A DNA stretch of 20,235 nucleotides from a virus. This document shows, one piece after another, positions 1 to 6,181 of this stretch (within the stretch, counting starts at the first letter, position 1; each line of letters opens with the position of its first letter). The notes below the pieces were generated by a model. That model was not told where the DNA came from. It saw nothing but the letters and a program-made list of their open reading frames with translations, and ran no database searches. The stretch lies in IMG/VR virus record IMGVR_UViG_3300042868_001070, positions 1 through 20,235 of that record; one strand, written 5' to 3'. The translations under genes and the position numbers were made by a program.

Positions 1-180
1 GTTGCTTGGCACATTACGGATGGCAAGAGCTGAACCCGTAACGGTCAAAATTGCCGCAAAGACATTCAGTAGCGGTGAGGCAAGTTCCTCAGACAAGATA
101 CCGATAGCGACCAATAGTGGAACGATTGCGGCAATAACTCCGTAAATCCATTTACGAGTTTCAGGTGTTGGGTTTAGCAT
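1..180 (-). CDS. Holin-like small membrane protein, 3' end cut by window edge
   Basis: The frame opens with ATG at 180-178 and stays open for 60 codons to the window edge, so the C-terminus is missing. The first residues (MLNPTPETRKWIYGVIAAIV) lead into a hydrophobic segment at about residues 12-30. A second hydrophobic stretch (about 37-55, with LLNVFAAILTVTGSALA) follows a short acidic turn, giving a two-helix hairpin. An AAAGG ribosome site lies just upstream of the ATG. Small two-helix proteins of this kind next to a phage lysin are typical holins, which make holes in the inner membrane so the lysin can reach the wall. Its position directly after the amidase gene fits that role. The holin function is inferred from size, topology and neighbourhood. 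Confidence 0.7.
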   Translation of the reverse strand, partial: MLNPTPETRKWIYGVIAAIVPLLVAIGILSEELASPLLNVFAAILTVTGSALAIRNVPSN

Positions 181-352
181 TTGTAGCCTTTCATCTTGTC
201 TTATCAGTTTACCCAACCGAATAAACGCTATCCAGCCAGAAATTGAGGGGCTGTGAGGCTCATAGAGGGCTTGGCAGGGCTAGGGGTAGGTGATTGCCTT
301 ATCTAGGGCTAAAAGCCCTGTATGGGGCTTGTAGGGCTTGTGAGGCTAATGT
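181..352. repeat. Non-coding spacer with iterated GGGCT repeats and a small hairpin
   Basis: I see no gene in these 172 bases between the lysin stop and the holin start. The plus strand carries GGGCT at 248-252, 267-271, 277-281, 306-310, 325-329 and 334-338, and the inverted form AGCCC at 314-318. Two larger near-copies, gggctgtgaggct (248-260) and gggcttgtgaggct (334-347), differ by one inserted base. AGGGCT (305-310) and AGCCCT (314-319) form a 6-bp hairpin with a 3-base loop. No T-run follows the hairpin on either strand, so it is not a normal terminator. The function is unknown; a protein-binding array or recombination site is possible. Confidence 0.6.
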
Positions 353-1111
353 CTAGGGAAGTCTGCCCCAAGTAACCCAGCCAACCACGCCATCTACCCT
401 GATGCCCTGCTCACGCTGAAACTGCCTGACTCTGGCATCGGTGATTGGGCCAAAGATGCCGTCAGCCTTGATACCCAGAACGCTCTGAAGGTACTTGACA
501 TTTGAGCCTGTTGACCCACGCTTCAAGAATCTGAGTAGTCTTGGCTTTTTACTGGTCGGTGGTGGGGTTGGAATAACTGGTGCGACAGGTGCGACTGCTT
601 GGTTGGCTCTCTTGTTGCACTCGGCAACGATGTAGTCAAGCTGTGAAAGTATGAATGGCCCTGGGCAAGCTGTGGCTGAATACTGCTGGTGCCAAGCAAT
701 AAAGAACTCGCTCTGTACCTGAGTCTTGATGTTTTTAGCAAAGCCTCGGTTAGCTCTTGGAGAGATGCTGGCATGAAAGATAATGACATCTATCAAAGCC
801 TCGATAGCAGCAGATGAAACAGGCCAATCTCCACCGACAGATGAGTTGTCAATCTCAAAGGTCACAGCACTAGGGTCAGGCTGTCCACCTGTTGAGTAAG
901 GTCTGCGCTCAGGGTTTACGATTCCTGTTACTGCACCTGAGTTAGAGATGTGATAGGTCGGGTGAGAGTTTCTTGAGTTTTTGTTGGCAACATAGTTCAG
1001 GCCATTGGTTCCTGCTACATGGTGAATGACTACTCCGTTGATAGCTTGCCCATTACGAGAGCCACCGAATCCGTTGTCTTGTATTCCTGCAACCTTTGGG
1101 TACCAGCTCAT
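353..1111 (-). CDS. Endolysin: N-acetylmuramoyl-L-alanine amidase with peptidoglycan-binding domain
   Basis: This 252-aa protein should cut the amide bond between N-acetylmuramic acid and L-alanine in the host cell wall at the end of infection. The N-terminal part (about 20-160) is an Amidase_2/PGRP-type domain. VVIHHVAG gives a zinc-ligand His (H30 or H31), and WHQQYSATACPGP supplies H141 and C149, the usual remaining ligands. A Pro/Ala-rich linker spans about 172-190. The C-terminus (about 195-250) is a PG_binding_1 domain, with LKRGSTGSNVKYLQ and DGIFGPITDARVRQFQ motifs. No signal peptide is seen, so export should depend on a holin. Its ATG overlaps by one base the stop of the upstream XhlA-like gene (TAATG), which implies translational coupling. 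Confidence 0.93.
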   Translation of the reverse strand: MSWYPKVAGIQDNGFGGSRNGQAINGVVIHHVAGTNGLNYVANKNSRNSHPTYHISNSGAVTGIVNPERRPYSTGGQPDPSAVTFEIDNSSVGGDWPVSSAAIEALIDVIIFHASISPRANRGFAKNIKTQVQSEFFIAWHQQYSATACPGPFILSQLDYIVAECNKRANQAVAPVAPVIPTPPPTSKKPRLLRFLKRGSTGSNVKYLQSVLGIKADGIFGPITDARVRQFQREQGIRVDGVVGWVTWGRLP

Positions 1112-1356
1112 TATTTTCCTATCGTGTTGATGATTAGCCCGATGATGGCTACAACTGCTGCTGTTAGCCCTGTGTATGAAACTCTCTCAATCCAAGCTAG
1201 GCGAGCAAGGGTGAGTTCTACTTCTCTGATTCGGTCTGGTACATCGTCAAGGTGGTCTAGTTTCTGCAAAACCTGGATAAGAATCTGTCCATGCTCAAGT
1301 TGCTTCTTGTAGATGTCGGCCTGAGTAATCCGAACTGATGAAGTTTCGTCACTCAT
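1111..1356 (-). CDS. XhlA-like / holin-associated small membrane protein
   Basis: This 81-aa protein has a polar, probably helical N-terminal two-thirds (about 10-55, rich in Q, L, D, E and R). One clear C-terminal membrane segment follows (about 61-78, GLTAAVVAIIGLIINTIG). This architecture resembles haemolysin XhlA and similar phage lysis-cassette proteins, which work with a holin and lysin. Its stop codon overlaps the lysin start, and a second membrane protein lies beyond the lysin, so the lysin is flanked by two membrane proteins. I assign it to the lysis cassette on topology and context. I cannot tell whether it is the holin, a holin partner or a regulator. Confidence 0.6.
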   Translation of the reverse strand: MSDETSSVRITQADIYKKQLEHGQILIQVLQKLDHLDDVPDRIREVELTLARLAWIERVSYTGLTAAVVAIIGLIINTIGK

Positions 1357-1358
1357 GA

Positions 1359-1592
1359 TTAGCCTTTGAGTGCCGAGATTTCGTCTGCGGTAAGTCCGAG
1401 CTTGGTTAGCTTGGCAATGGCACTAGCCTCAGCCTTTTCTTTAGCCTCTTGTTCGGCAAGGCGTTCAGCCTCAGATGCCTCGTAAGCTAGTCGGTCAACT
1501 TCACGCTGGTCTAGTTCCTCTTGAGTAAGGGGGACTGTTATGGACTCTCCTGTTGAGCAGTCCACTATTACTTTCATTTGGGTTTCAGTCAT
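1359..1592 (-). CDS. Small acidic hypothetical protein after the tail-fibre genes
   Basis: This 77-aa protein is highly charged. Its centre (about 25-58) is rich in E, A and R and probably forms a long helix or coiled coil. The C-terminus (KLTKLGLTADEISALKG) resembles an ending often seen in small proteins encoded after phage tail-fibre genes. No catalytic or membrane motif is visible. The ribosome site is weak (an A-rich GAAAGAAAAC tract before ATG), and a second in-frame ATG lies five codons in, so the start is slightly uncertain. A fibre-assembly or lysis-linked role would be speculation. Confidence 0.6.
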   Translation of the reverse strand: MTETQMKVIVDCSTGESITVPLTQEELDQREVDRLAYEASEAERLAEQEAKEKAEASAIAKLTKLGLTADEISALKG

Positions 1593-1615
1593 TTTGTTTT
1601 CTTTCTTTTCTAATT

Positions 1616-2143
1616 CTAGGCTACTGTGACTATTCCATCAGAGCCTGATGTAATACCATACAAGCTGACAGTTGAGCCAGCTATAAAGTTTGAGCTAAAA
1701 AAGTTTGACAGCTTGAAGCTAGTTATAGCACCTGTGCCTGTCCAAGCATTAGCAACTATGTTGAGGTAGGCACTAAACTGCCCCGTTGCGTTGTTTTCAT
1801 TTACCGAGTCTGTGCTAAAAGTTTTGGCTGCTGATGAGGTGTAGTTGGGTATGTAGTTTATGTCATTTGAGAATGTATTAGCTGTGTTTGATGTCCCAGG
1901 TATCAAAGCAAATCGAGTATAAGAACCATTAGATGTGGCAACAGTCGAGCCATCGGCGACTAACTCTCTATATGTGTACCCAGTAGTAACTGTGTTAAAC
2001 TCTAGTTTTACAATTTCAACAGTAGATGCTCGACTACTTCGCAAAGAAGAAAAAACAATTAAGTCTGTAAAGGTTTGCGGTATAGAAGTAAACTCGATTG
2101 AGGCTGCTGCTACTGTTAGGGTTTTGGTTTCTATAAGCTTCAC
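1616..2143 (-). CDS. Tail-fibre-like protein, paralogue 3 of 3
   Basis: This 175-aa Ser/Thr/Asn-rich beta-type protein shares a frame with the two genes upstream of it. It starts with an LIETKTLTVAAASIEFTSIP-type strand followed by a YxxL-like segment. It ends in an ITSFKLSNF...GSTVSLYGI motif. It lacks the clean RFNGDxGxNY motif of its two neighbours, so it is the most diverged copy, and it carries a short extra tail (TSGSDGIVTVA). The start is GTG at 2143-2141, overlapping the TGA of the previous gene. The family is common near phage tail tips and is probably a fibre or receptor-contact component; the exact role is unknown. Confidence 0.7.
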   Translation of the reverse strand: MKLIETKTLTVAAASIEFTSIPQTFTDLIVFSSLRSSRASTVEIVKLEFNTVTTGYTYRELVADGSTVATSNGSYTRFALIPGTSNTANTFSNDINYIPNYTSSAAKTFSTDSVNENNATGQFSAYLNIVANAWTGTGAITSFKLSNFFSSNFIAGSTVSLYGITSGSDGIVTVA

Positions 2144-2619
2144 GAGATAATCCCATACAAGCTAAATGTTGAACCAATGGCATAAGGGTTAGTCCCGCTT
2201 ACTGCAATAGTTGTGACAGCACTTGTGTTTGCCCATCTGCCAAACCATGCGTAGGTTGTAGTTGCACTCTCGTTCATTCTATTCAAGACAGTCTTGTGCT
2301 TATCAGTAGCACTGTAATCCATAATGTGAAAGACAACATTGTTTCTAACTGCTGAGTTAAAACCACCAGTCAAAAGCGAAGTAGTGGTTGATTGCCCTGA
2401 GCTAGTCCCTGAAGTACCACCTAACATAAATACATATGGATAGTTAGAACCAGTATCGCCATTAAACCTTATGCTTGCGTTACCAGTCCCTGTTGAGTAA
2501 GTTCCTTCAATAACTAAAACCAAATCTCGATAAGTACCAGGAATAGATGAAAAAGTAATGGTTGTGGCTGTTGCTGTAAGTGTCCTAGTCGCTAAGGCTT
2601 TATATGTTGGGGTAGGCAT
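2140..2619 (-). CDS. Tail-fibre-like protein, paralogue 2 of 3
   Basis: This 159-aa protein has the family landmarks in order: an ATRTLTATATTITFSSIPGTY-type first strand, IRFNGDTGSNYPYVFMLG near residue 50-67, and a central HIMDYSATDKHKTVL segment. It ends with TSAVTTIAVSGTNPYAIGSTFSLYGI. The same landmarks occur in the gene upstream (RFNGDSGNNY, IVDAYSSTKNKV, FSLYGI), so these are tandem duplicates. The composition (Thr, Ser, Gly) fits a trimeric beta-rich tail fibre or tail-tip decoration. The ribosome site is weak. The role in host recognition is inferred from position and composition. Confidence 0.75.
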   Translation of the reverse strand: MPTPTYKALATRTLTATATTITFSSIPGTYRDLVLVIEGTYSTGTGNASIRFNGDTGSNYPYVFMLGGTSGTSSGQSTTTSLLTGGFNSAVRNNVVFHIMDYSATDKHKTVLNRMNESATTTYAWFGRWANTSAVTTIAVSGTNPYAIGSTFSLYGIIS

Positions 2620-2623
2620 AGTC

Positions 2624-3175
2624 TTACTTTATTCCGTAAAGGCTAAACCGAGAGCCGATTCTAAATGAGTCGGCAAAGTTTGATAATTCAATGCTAGTAA
2701 CTGAAGCTGTGTTTATCCATAAACCAGCGTTTAGACCAATTAGTGTTTGTCCCGTAATGTGACCACCAGTAAAAGCTCTAATGACCTTATTTTTAGTGCT
2801 TGAATAAGCGTCAACAATGTCAACGATGTTAGCAGCAAAAATTGTGGAGCTACCCCTGACTACGAGACCAGCCAAAGCTGATGATTGGGAGGCAGCCGAG
2901 TACGCATTTAGAACGCTGCCGTTACCCCAGAGTCTGTGATGAGCATAGTTGTTTCCGGAGTCACCATTGAAACGCAAACGCACATTGTCCATGTCGGCTG
3001 TGGCGTTGGTGTTTCCTGCTACAAAACGAATTTGTAAATGCTCGTAAACAGAAGCGTAAGTAGCAAGACCTGAAAAAGTAACTGAGGCAGCTGCCGTACC
3101 TAGTATCTGTGTTTCAATTAGCTCGTAATCCGAACCAACAGCCGATGCCGAAAAAATCCCAAATGGAATCAGCAT
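2624..3175 (-). CDS. Tail-fibre-like protein, paralogue 1 of 3
   Basis: This 183-aa protein begins MLIPFGIFSASAVGSDYELI, then ETQILGTAAASVTFSGL, followed by LRFNGDSGNNYAHHRLWGNG (about 66-85). Later landmarks are ANIVDIVDAYSSTKNKVIRAFTGG, a GLWINTASVTSIELSNF strand and a C-terminal GSRFSLYGIK. It is the most complete of the three tandem copies. The ATG sits two bases after the stop of the preceding gene and lacks a clear ribosome site, so translation is probably coupled. I recognise this as a recurring family near the tail tips of actinophages and marine phages. It is likely a fibre or receptor-binding subunit, with the precise role unknown. Confidence 0.78.
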   Translation of the reverse strand: MLIPFGIFSASAVGSDYELIETQILGTAAASVTFSGLATYASVYEHLQIRFVAGNTNATADMDNVRLRFNGDSGNNYAHHRLWGNGSVLNAYSAASQSSALAGLVVRGSSTIFAANIVDIVDAYSSTKNKVIRAFTGGHITGQTLIGLNAGLWINTASVTSIELSNFADSFRIGSRFSLYGIK

Positions 3176-3177
3176 GG

Positions 3178-3567
3178 TTATACGCTCGCAGCGTTACCGA
3201 TTATGCGGTAGGTATTGGTTGAAACACAAAGAACAGTAACAGCCTCGTATCGCTGACCAAGCCTGTAAGCTGTTCCAGCCAATCCTCGACCAGCCAAAGA
3301 TACAACAGTTCCTGAGCGGTTGATAGTCAAAGCACCAGCTCCGTCTTGCAAGATGTCAACACGCTCTCCAGGCTCAAAGGCTGTGGCAGTTCCAATGCTC
3401 ACAGTTACAGCAGAACCAGAGGTAAACATTAAGGTTTTGTAGCGGTCAGCGGTTGCGACTGTGTAAGTGGTGGCAGTAGAGCTAGTAAGGGTTACCTCGT
3501 TAGATAGGTAAGTATTTACATCTGCGGCATCTAGTCTTGTAAAAGACTCAAATACTTTTCTTGGCAT
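3178..3567 (-). CDS. Small tail-fibre / baseplate-associated protein
   Basis: This 129-aa protein has an N-terminal segment VFESFTRLDAADVNTYL (about 5-21), which recurs in small tail proteins of actinophages. The rest is Ser/Thr/Val-rich beta structure (TSSTATTYTVATADRYKTLMF, VDILQDGAGALTI) resembling repeats in fibre and baseplate proteins. A good ribosome site, AAGGAA, precedes the ATG. It sits between the FN3 tail-tip protein and the three fibre-like paralogues, so it is probably part of the distal tail structure, perhaps an adaptor. No enzymatic motif is visible. Confidence 0.72.
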   Translation of the reverse strand: MPRKVFESFTRLDAADVNTYLSNEVTLTSSTATTYTVATADRYKTLMFTSGSAVTVSIGTATAFEPGERVDILQDGAGALTINRSGTVVSLAGRGLAGTAYRLGQRYEAVTVLCVSTNTYRIIGNAASV

Positions 3568-3577
3568 GGTTTCCTTA

Positions 3578-4996
3578 CTATGGGCCTAGTATGTTCTGGT
3601 TGAGGATACCTTTGGTTTCGCTGTCCAGAATAAACATATTGCGTTCGTTCCTAAGTCTAAATTCTATCTCATGGCTGGTGATGGTTATGCGGTGCGAAAT
3701 ACCTGTGATAAGTCCAGCCGTAATCTTTGGGTCACCGACCCTGTTTGGGGTAAAGCTAACGCTGATGTAATCATCAAGCTCAAGGTCTAACACTTCAAGG
3801 CGTTGCTCGATGCTTAGGTTGCTAAGGTCAACAGTAATTGAGTCAACCCTTAGAGTCGGCTCGTAGTAGTAAGTCAGTAGGTCAGCAGCTACCTCAAAAG
3901 CACCTTGGTCAGTTGAGTTTAGAAGGTTGGTAATTGAGTAGCTTCTTACGCCATAGAGTCGCTTAGAGCCTGGTGCTGAGGCTAATTGAACCTCGGCAAA
4001 GGGGTCTTGAGTAGTTCCTTCAACCTCGTTGTAAAGAAACTCTGACCCATAAGACACATCTATCTTAGTGAACCGAATACCTGTACCTGAATCTGTGAAC
4101 TGAACTGGAGTTGGCTCAGGGTTGGCAACTGTCACAGTTAGCAAAGATGGTGCGTTACCAGCAGAGGCAGGGAAGGCAGGGGTAATCTCTACTGATGCGC
4201 TGTAAGGGCCAGAGTAGTCAGAACCAGCAGCCACAGCAACAGCGTTGATAGCGGCAACTCGATAGTAATACTTAGTACCTGGGGTTAGACCTGTGTTGGT
4301 GTAGGTAAGAGTAGTTGTACCTGTATTAGCTACAAGGGTTGAGAAGTTGATGTTGTCGGTTGAACGCTGAATCCTGTATCCAGTAACAGCCTTGCCACCA
4401 TTATCTGCTGGTGCTGTCCAAGTAATCGTTGCGCTAGTTCCTGTTGAGCTGGCAGTAGGGGTGCCTGGTGCAATAGGCAGAGTGTCATAAACAACCTCAA
4501 AAACTAGCGAACCATTTGAAGGTGTAATCCCACCACCACTAACAAGTCCATTGTCAGTAAAGTTTCCACCTGCTGAAGTGGTGTCCATCTTGATTGAAGC
4601 ACCAAAGGCTGTGTCAACAGAGTAGGTTACTTGAGCTGAGGTTTCTTTTGTAAAACCAATCCAATAGCTTGTATTAGCAAAGATAGAGCGTGTTAGACCT
4701 ACACCTACTTGATAAGGCGTTTGAGAGTTAGGCAGCGTAAAGACATTAGAATAGACCCCACCCTGTCCAGCGCTGTTCCACATAGCAAAAGCAGTTGTGG
4801 CGTTTGAGCTGTTGTAAGCCGTTAGCTCTATGTAAAGAGCAGATACTAAACCTGGTTTGGCGGCAGCTCCAGTCTTACCAGGCGCATCCCTGCCAGAGAT
4901 GTCGGGCATGGTAATAAGTTGGGCAATGTTGTATGGCGGTCTAAAACCATAGAACGGGTCAGCCCTTCTAACAGCACCATTACTGTAACTGGTCAT
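3578..4996 (-). CDS. Distal tail protein with FN3 domain and C-terminal half of a tail-hub module
   Basis: This 472-aa protein has three parts. Residues about 45-170 form a beta-rich domain (YIELTAYNSSNATTAFAMWN, SYWIGFTKE) of the kind seen in sugar-binding or fibre proteins. Residues about 173-273 are a fibronectin type III domain (PGTPTAS, ATITWTAPADNGGKAVTGYRI, YYYRVAAIN). Residues about 297-472 (VQFTDSGTGIRFTKIDVSYG, then FLYNEV, then ISVSFTPNRVGDP) look like the second half of the distal tail/hub protein that many actinophages carry as one chain with the type of N-terminus encoded in the gene just upstream. The two genes share a frame and are separated only by the stops TAG and TAA. It probably sits at the tail tip and contacts the host surface. 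Confidence 0.8.
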   Translation of the reverse strand: MTSYSNGAVRRADPFYGFRPPYNIAQLITMPDISGRDAPGKTGAAAKPGLVSALYIELTAYNSSNATTAFAMWNSAGQGGVYSNVFTLPNSQTPYQVGVGLTRSIFANTSYWIGFTKETSAQVTYSVDTAFGASIKMDTTSAGGNFTDNGLVSGGGITPSNGSLVFEVVYDTLPIAPGTPTASSTGTSATITWTAPADNGGKAVTGYRIQRSTDNINFSTLVANTGTTTLTYTNTGLTPGTKYYYRVAAINAVAVAAGSDYSGPYSASVEITPAFPASAGNAPSLLTVTVANPEPTPVQFTDSGTGIRFTKIDVSYGSEFLYNEVEGTTQDPFAEVQLASAPGSKRLYGVRSYSITNLLNSTDQGAFEVAADLLTYYYEPTLRVDSITVDLSNLSIEQRLEVLDLELDDYISVSFTPNRVGDPKITAGLITGISHRITITSHEIEFRLRNERNMFILDSETKGILNQNILGP

Positions 4997-4999
4997 TTA

Positions 5000-6181
5000 C
5001 TACAGCACCCACTCAGTAGCGTAAGATTCAAAGGCTCGCTGTGGTTGGTAGTCAGGTGCTTCTGGGTCTGTTGAGTTGTAAACAGGGTCATTAGCACCAT
5101 CAAAGTAAGCATCTACAACAGGTGTCGCTTCAATCAAAACAGCGTCAAGAAATACTGCGTTAGAGGATGGTGTCTGCCTAACGCTGATGCCAGAGAATAA
5201 GGTGCTGGCACTCAAACCTGTGTTTATTCTTGTCCACTCAGAGCTAGTCACAGATGCCGTTGAAGCTGCGTGTTGCGAGTAAGCGGTTCCGCTAGGTGAG
5301 GTAAGGCTTGCCACCTCGACCACTACAGTTCCAGAGCTTGCCTTGGCGTAAAGAGATAGGTTGTATTCCACGCCGACCTCACTTGTAAAGTATTGCTCAG
5401 CAGTAGCACCAGCGGCTAGTTGTCCACTTGCTGTGCCGATGTAAGCCTGAGCTGTTGACCTAGTAATTGTGCCAGCCGTAGAAATCCAACCAGTTGTGTT
5501 GTTCTCAAAGCTAGGGTTGTAACAAAGGTTGAGTCTTGTGTATTCGTAGCTTGGGTTGTTGACATCGTTGTTTCGGCTTCGGAATACGATGCGACCTGAC
5601 TTGTCAATAAAGAGTCTGCCTGGTTCTGCTTTTTCAACTTCTTGTAAATAACTTAGAGCGTTAGTTCCATCGGTAACTTCGTAGTCACCCATAGTTGCCA
5701 CACCAGGAGAGATAAGTCGAGATGATGAAGGCCAAACTGCTGTGCCACCAACTTCAGGCTTTAGCAACACATTTAGGATTCTTGCGCTACTGAGTTGTTC
5801 GGTTGGGGTGTAAGCAGCAAGAGTCTGGTTGTTTAGGTTCCAGAAAGCATCAGAAGCAACGATTTCAGCAATGGACTCACCTGTTGGGGAATAGCTAAAG
5901 TTCCAGTCAGTAATGTAGCCAGTAAAGACAATTTGGTTTTCTTTGTAAACCTTTACCTCACCAGTTGGAACAATCAAACCCTGGTAGGGGCTAGGTCCGT
6001 AGTCAGGGTCATATTGTCTGCGCTCGTTGTTTAGCTGAATAGAACAAGAAGCAGCGTTGAAGGTGTCCTGCTGTGGGTCTTTACCTCTTGTGACAGATAC
6101 GCTGATTACATCGGCGCTGATGTCATTGAAGTTGACAGGTACGCCAGATTCAGCGAATCCAAACTCTACTTTGATTGACAA
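5000..6181 (-). CDS. Tail-tip/hub protein, N-terminal half with C-terminal carbohydrate-binding-like domain
   Basis: This 393-aa protein follows the tape measure, where siphoviruses encode distal tail or hub proteins. Residues about 1-205 (SIKVEFGFAESGVPVNFNDI, SCSIQLNNERRQYDPDYGPS, FTGYITDWNFSYSP, LFIDKSGRIVFRSRNND) match the N-terminal half of an actinophage minor tail/baseplate protein. Residues about 216-352 (CYNPSFENNTTGW, LSLYAKASSGTVVVEV, AVFLDAVLIE) resemble a CBM_4_9-type sugar-binding jelly roll, followed by AYFDGAN. The start is TTG at 6181-6179, immediately after the tape-measure TAA, and a GGAGAG ribosome site six bases before it supports this choice. The chain stops before the expected second hub half, which is in the next gene. 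Confidence 0.82.
   Translation of the reverse strand: MSIKVEFGFAESGVPVNFNDISADVISVSVTRGKDPQQDTFNAASCSIQLNNERRQYDPDYGPSPYQGLIVPTGEVKVYKENQIVFTGYITDWNFSYSPTGESIAEIVASDAFWNLNNQTLAAYTPTEQLSSARILNVLLKPEVGGTAVWPSSSRLISPGVATMGDYEVTDGTNALSYLQEVEKAEPGRLFIDKSGRIVFRSRNNDVNNPSYEYTRLNLCYNPSFENNTTGWISTAGTITRSTAQAYIGTASGQLAAGATAEQYFTSEVGVEYNLSLYAKASSGTVVVEVASLTSPSGTAYSQHAASTASVTSSEWTRINTGLSASTLFSGISVRQTPSSNAVFLDAVLIEATPVVDAYFDGANDPVYNSTDPEAPDYQPQRAFESYATEWVL

Noticed and set aside
305-319. Hairpin AGGGCT-AAA-AGCCCT as an intrinsic terminator
   Set aside because: The stem is only six pairs, and no T-run follows it on either strand.
4997-5002. Stop-codon read-through joining the two tail-tip genes
   Set aside because: Both genes share a frame, but two different stops (TAG, TAA) stand in a row before an ATG, so efficient read-through is unlikely. 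Separate translation with coupling is simpler.
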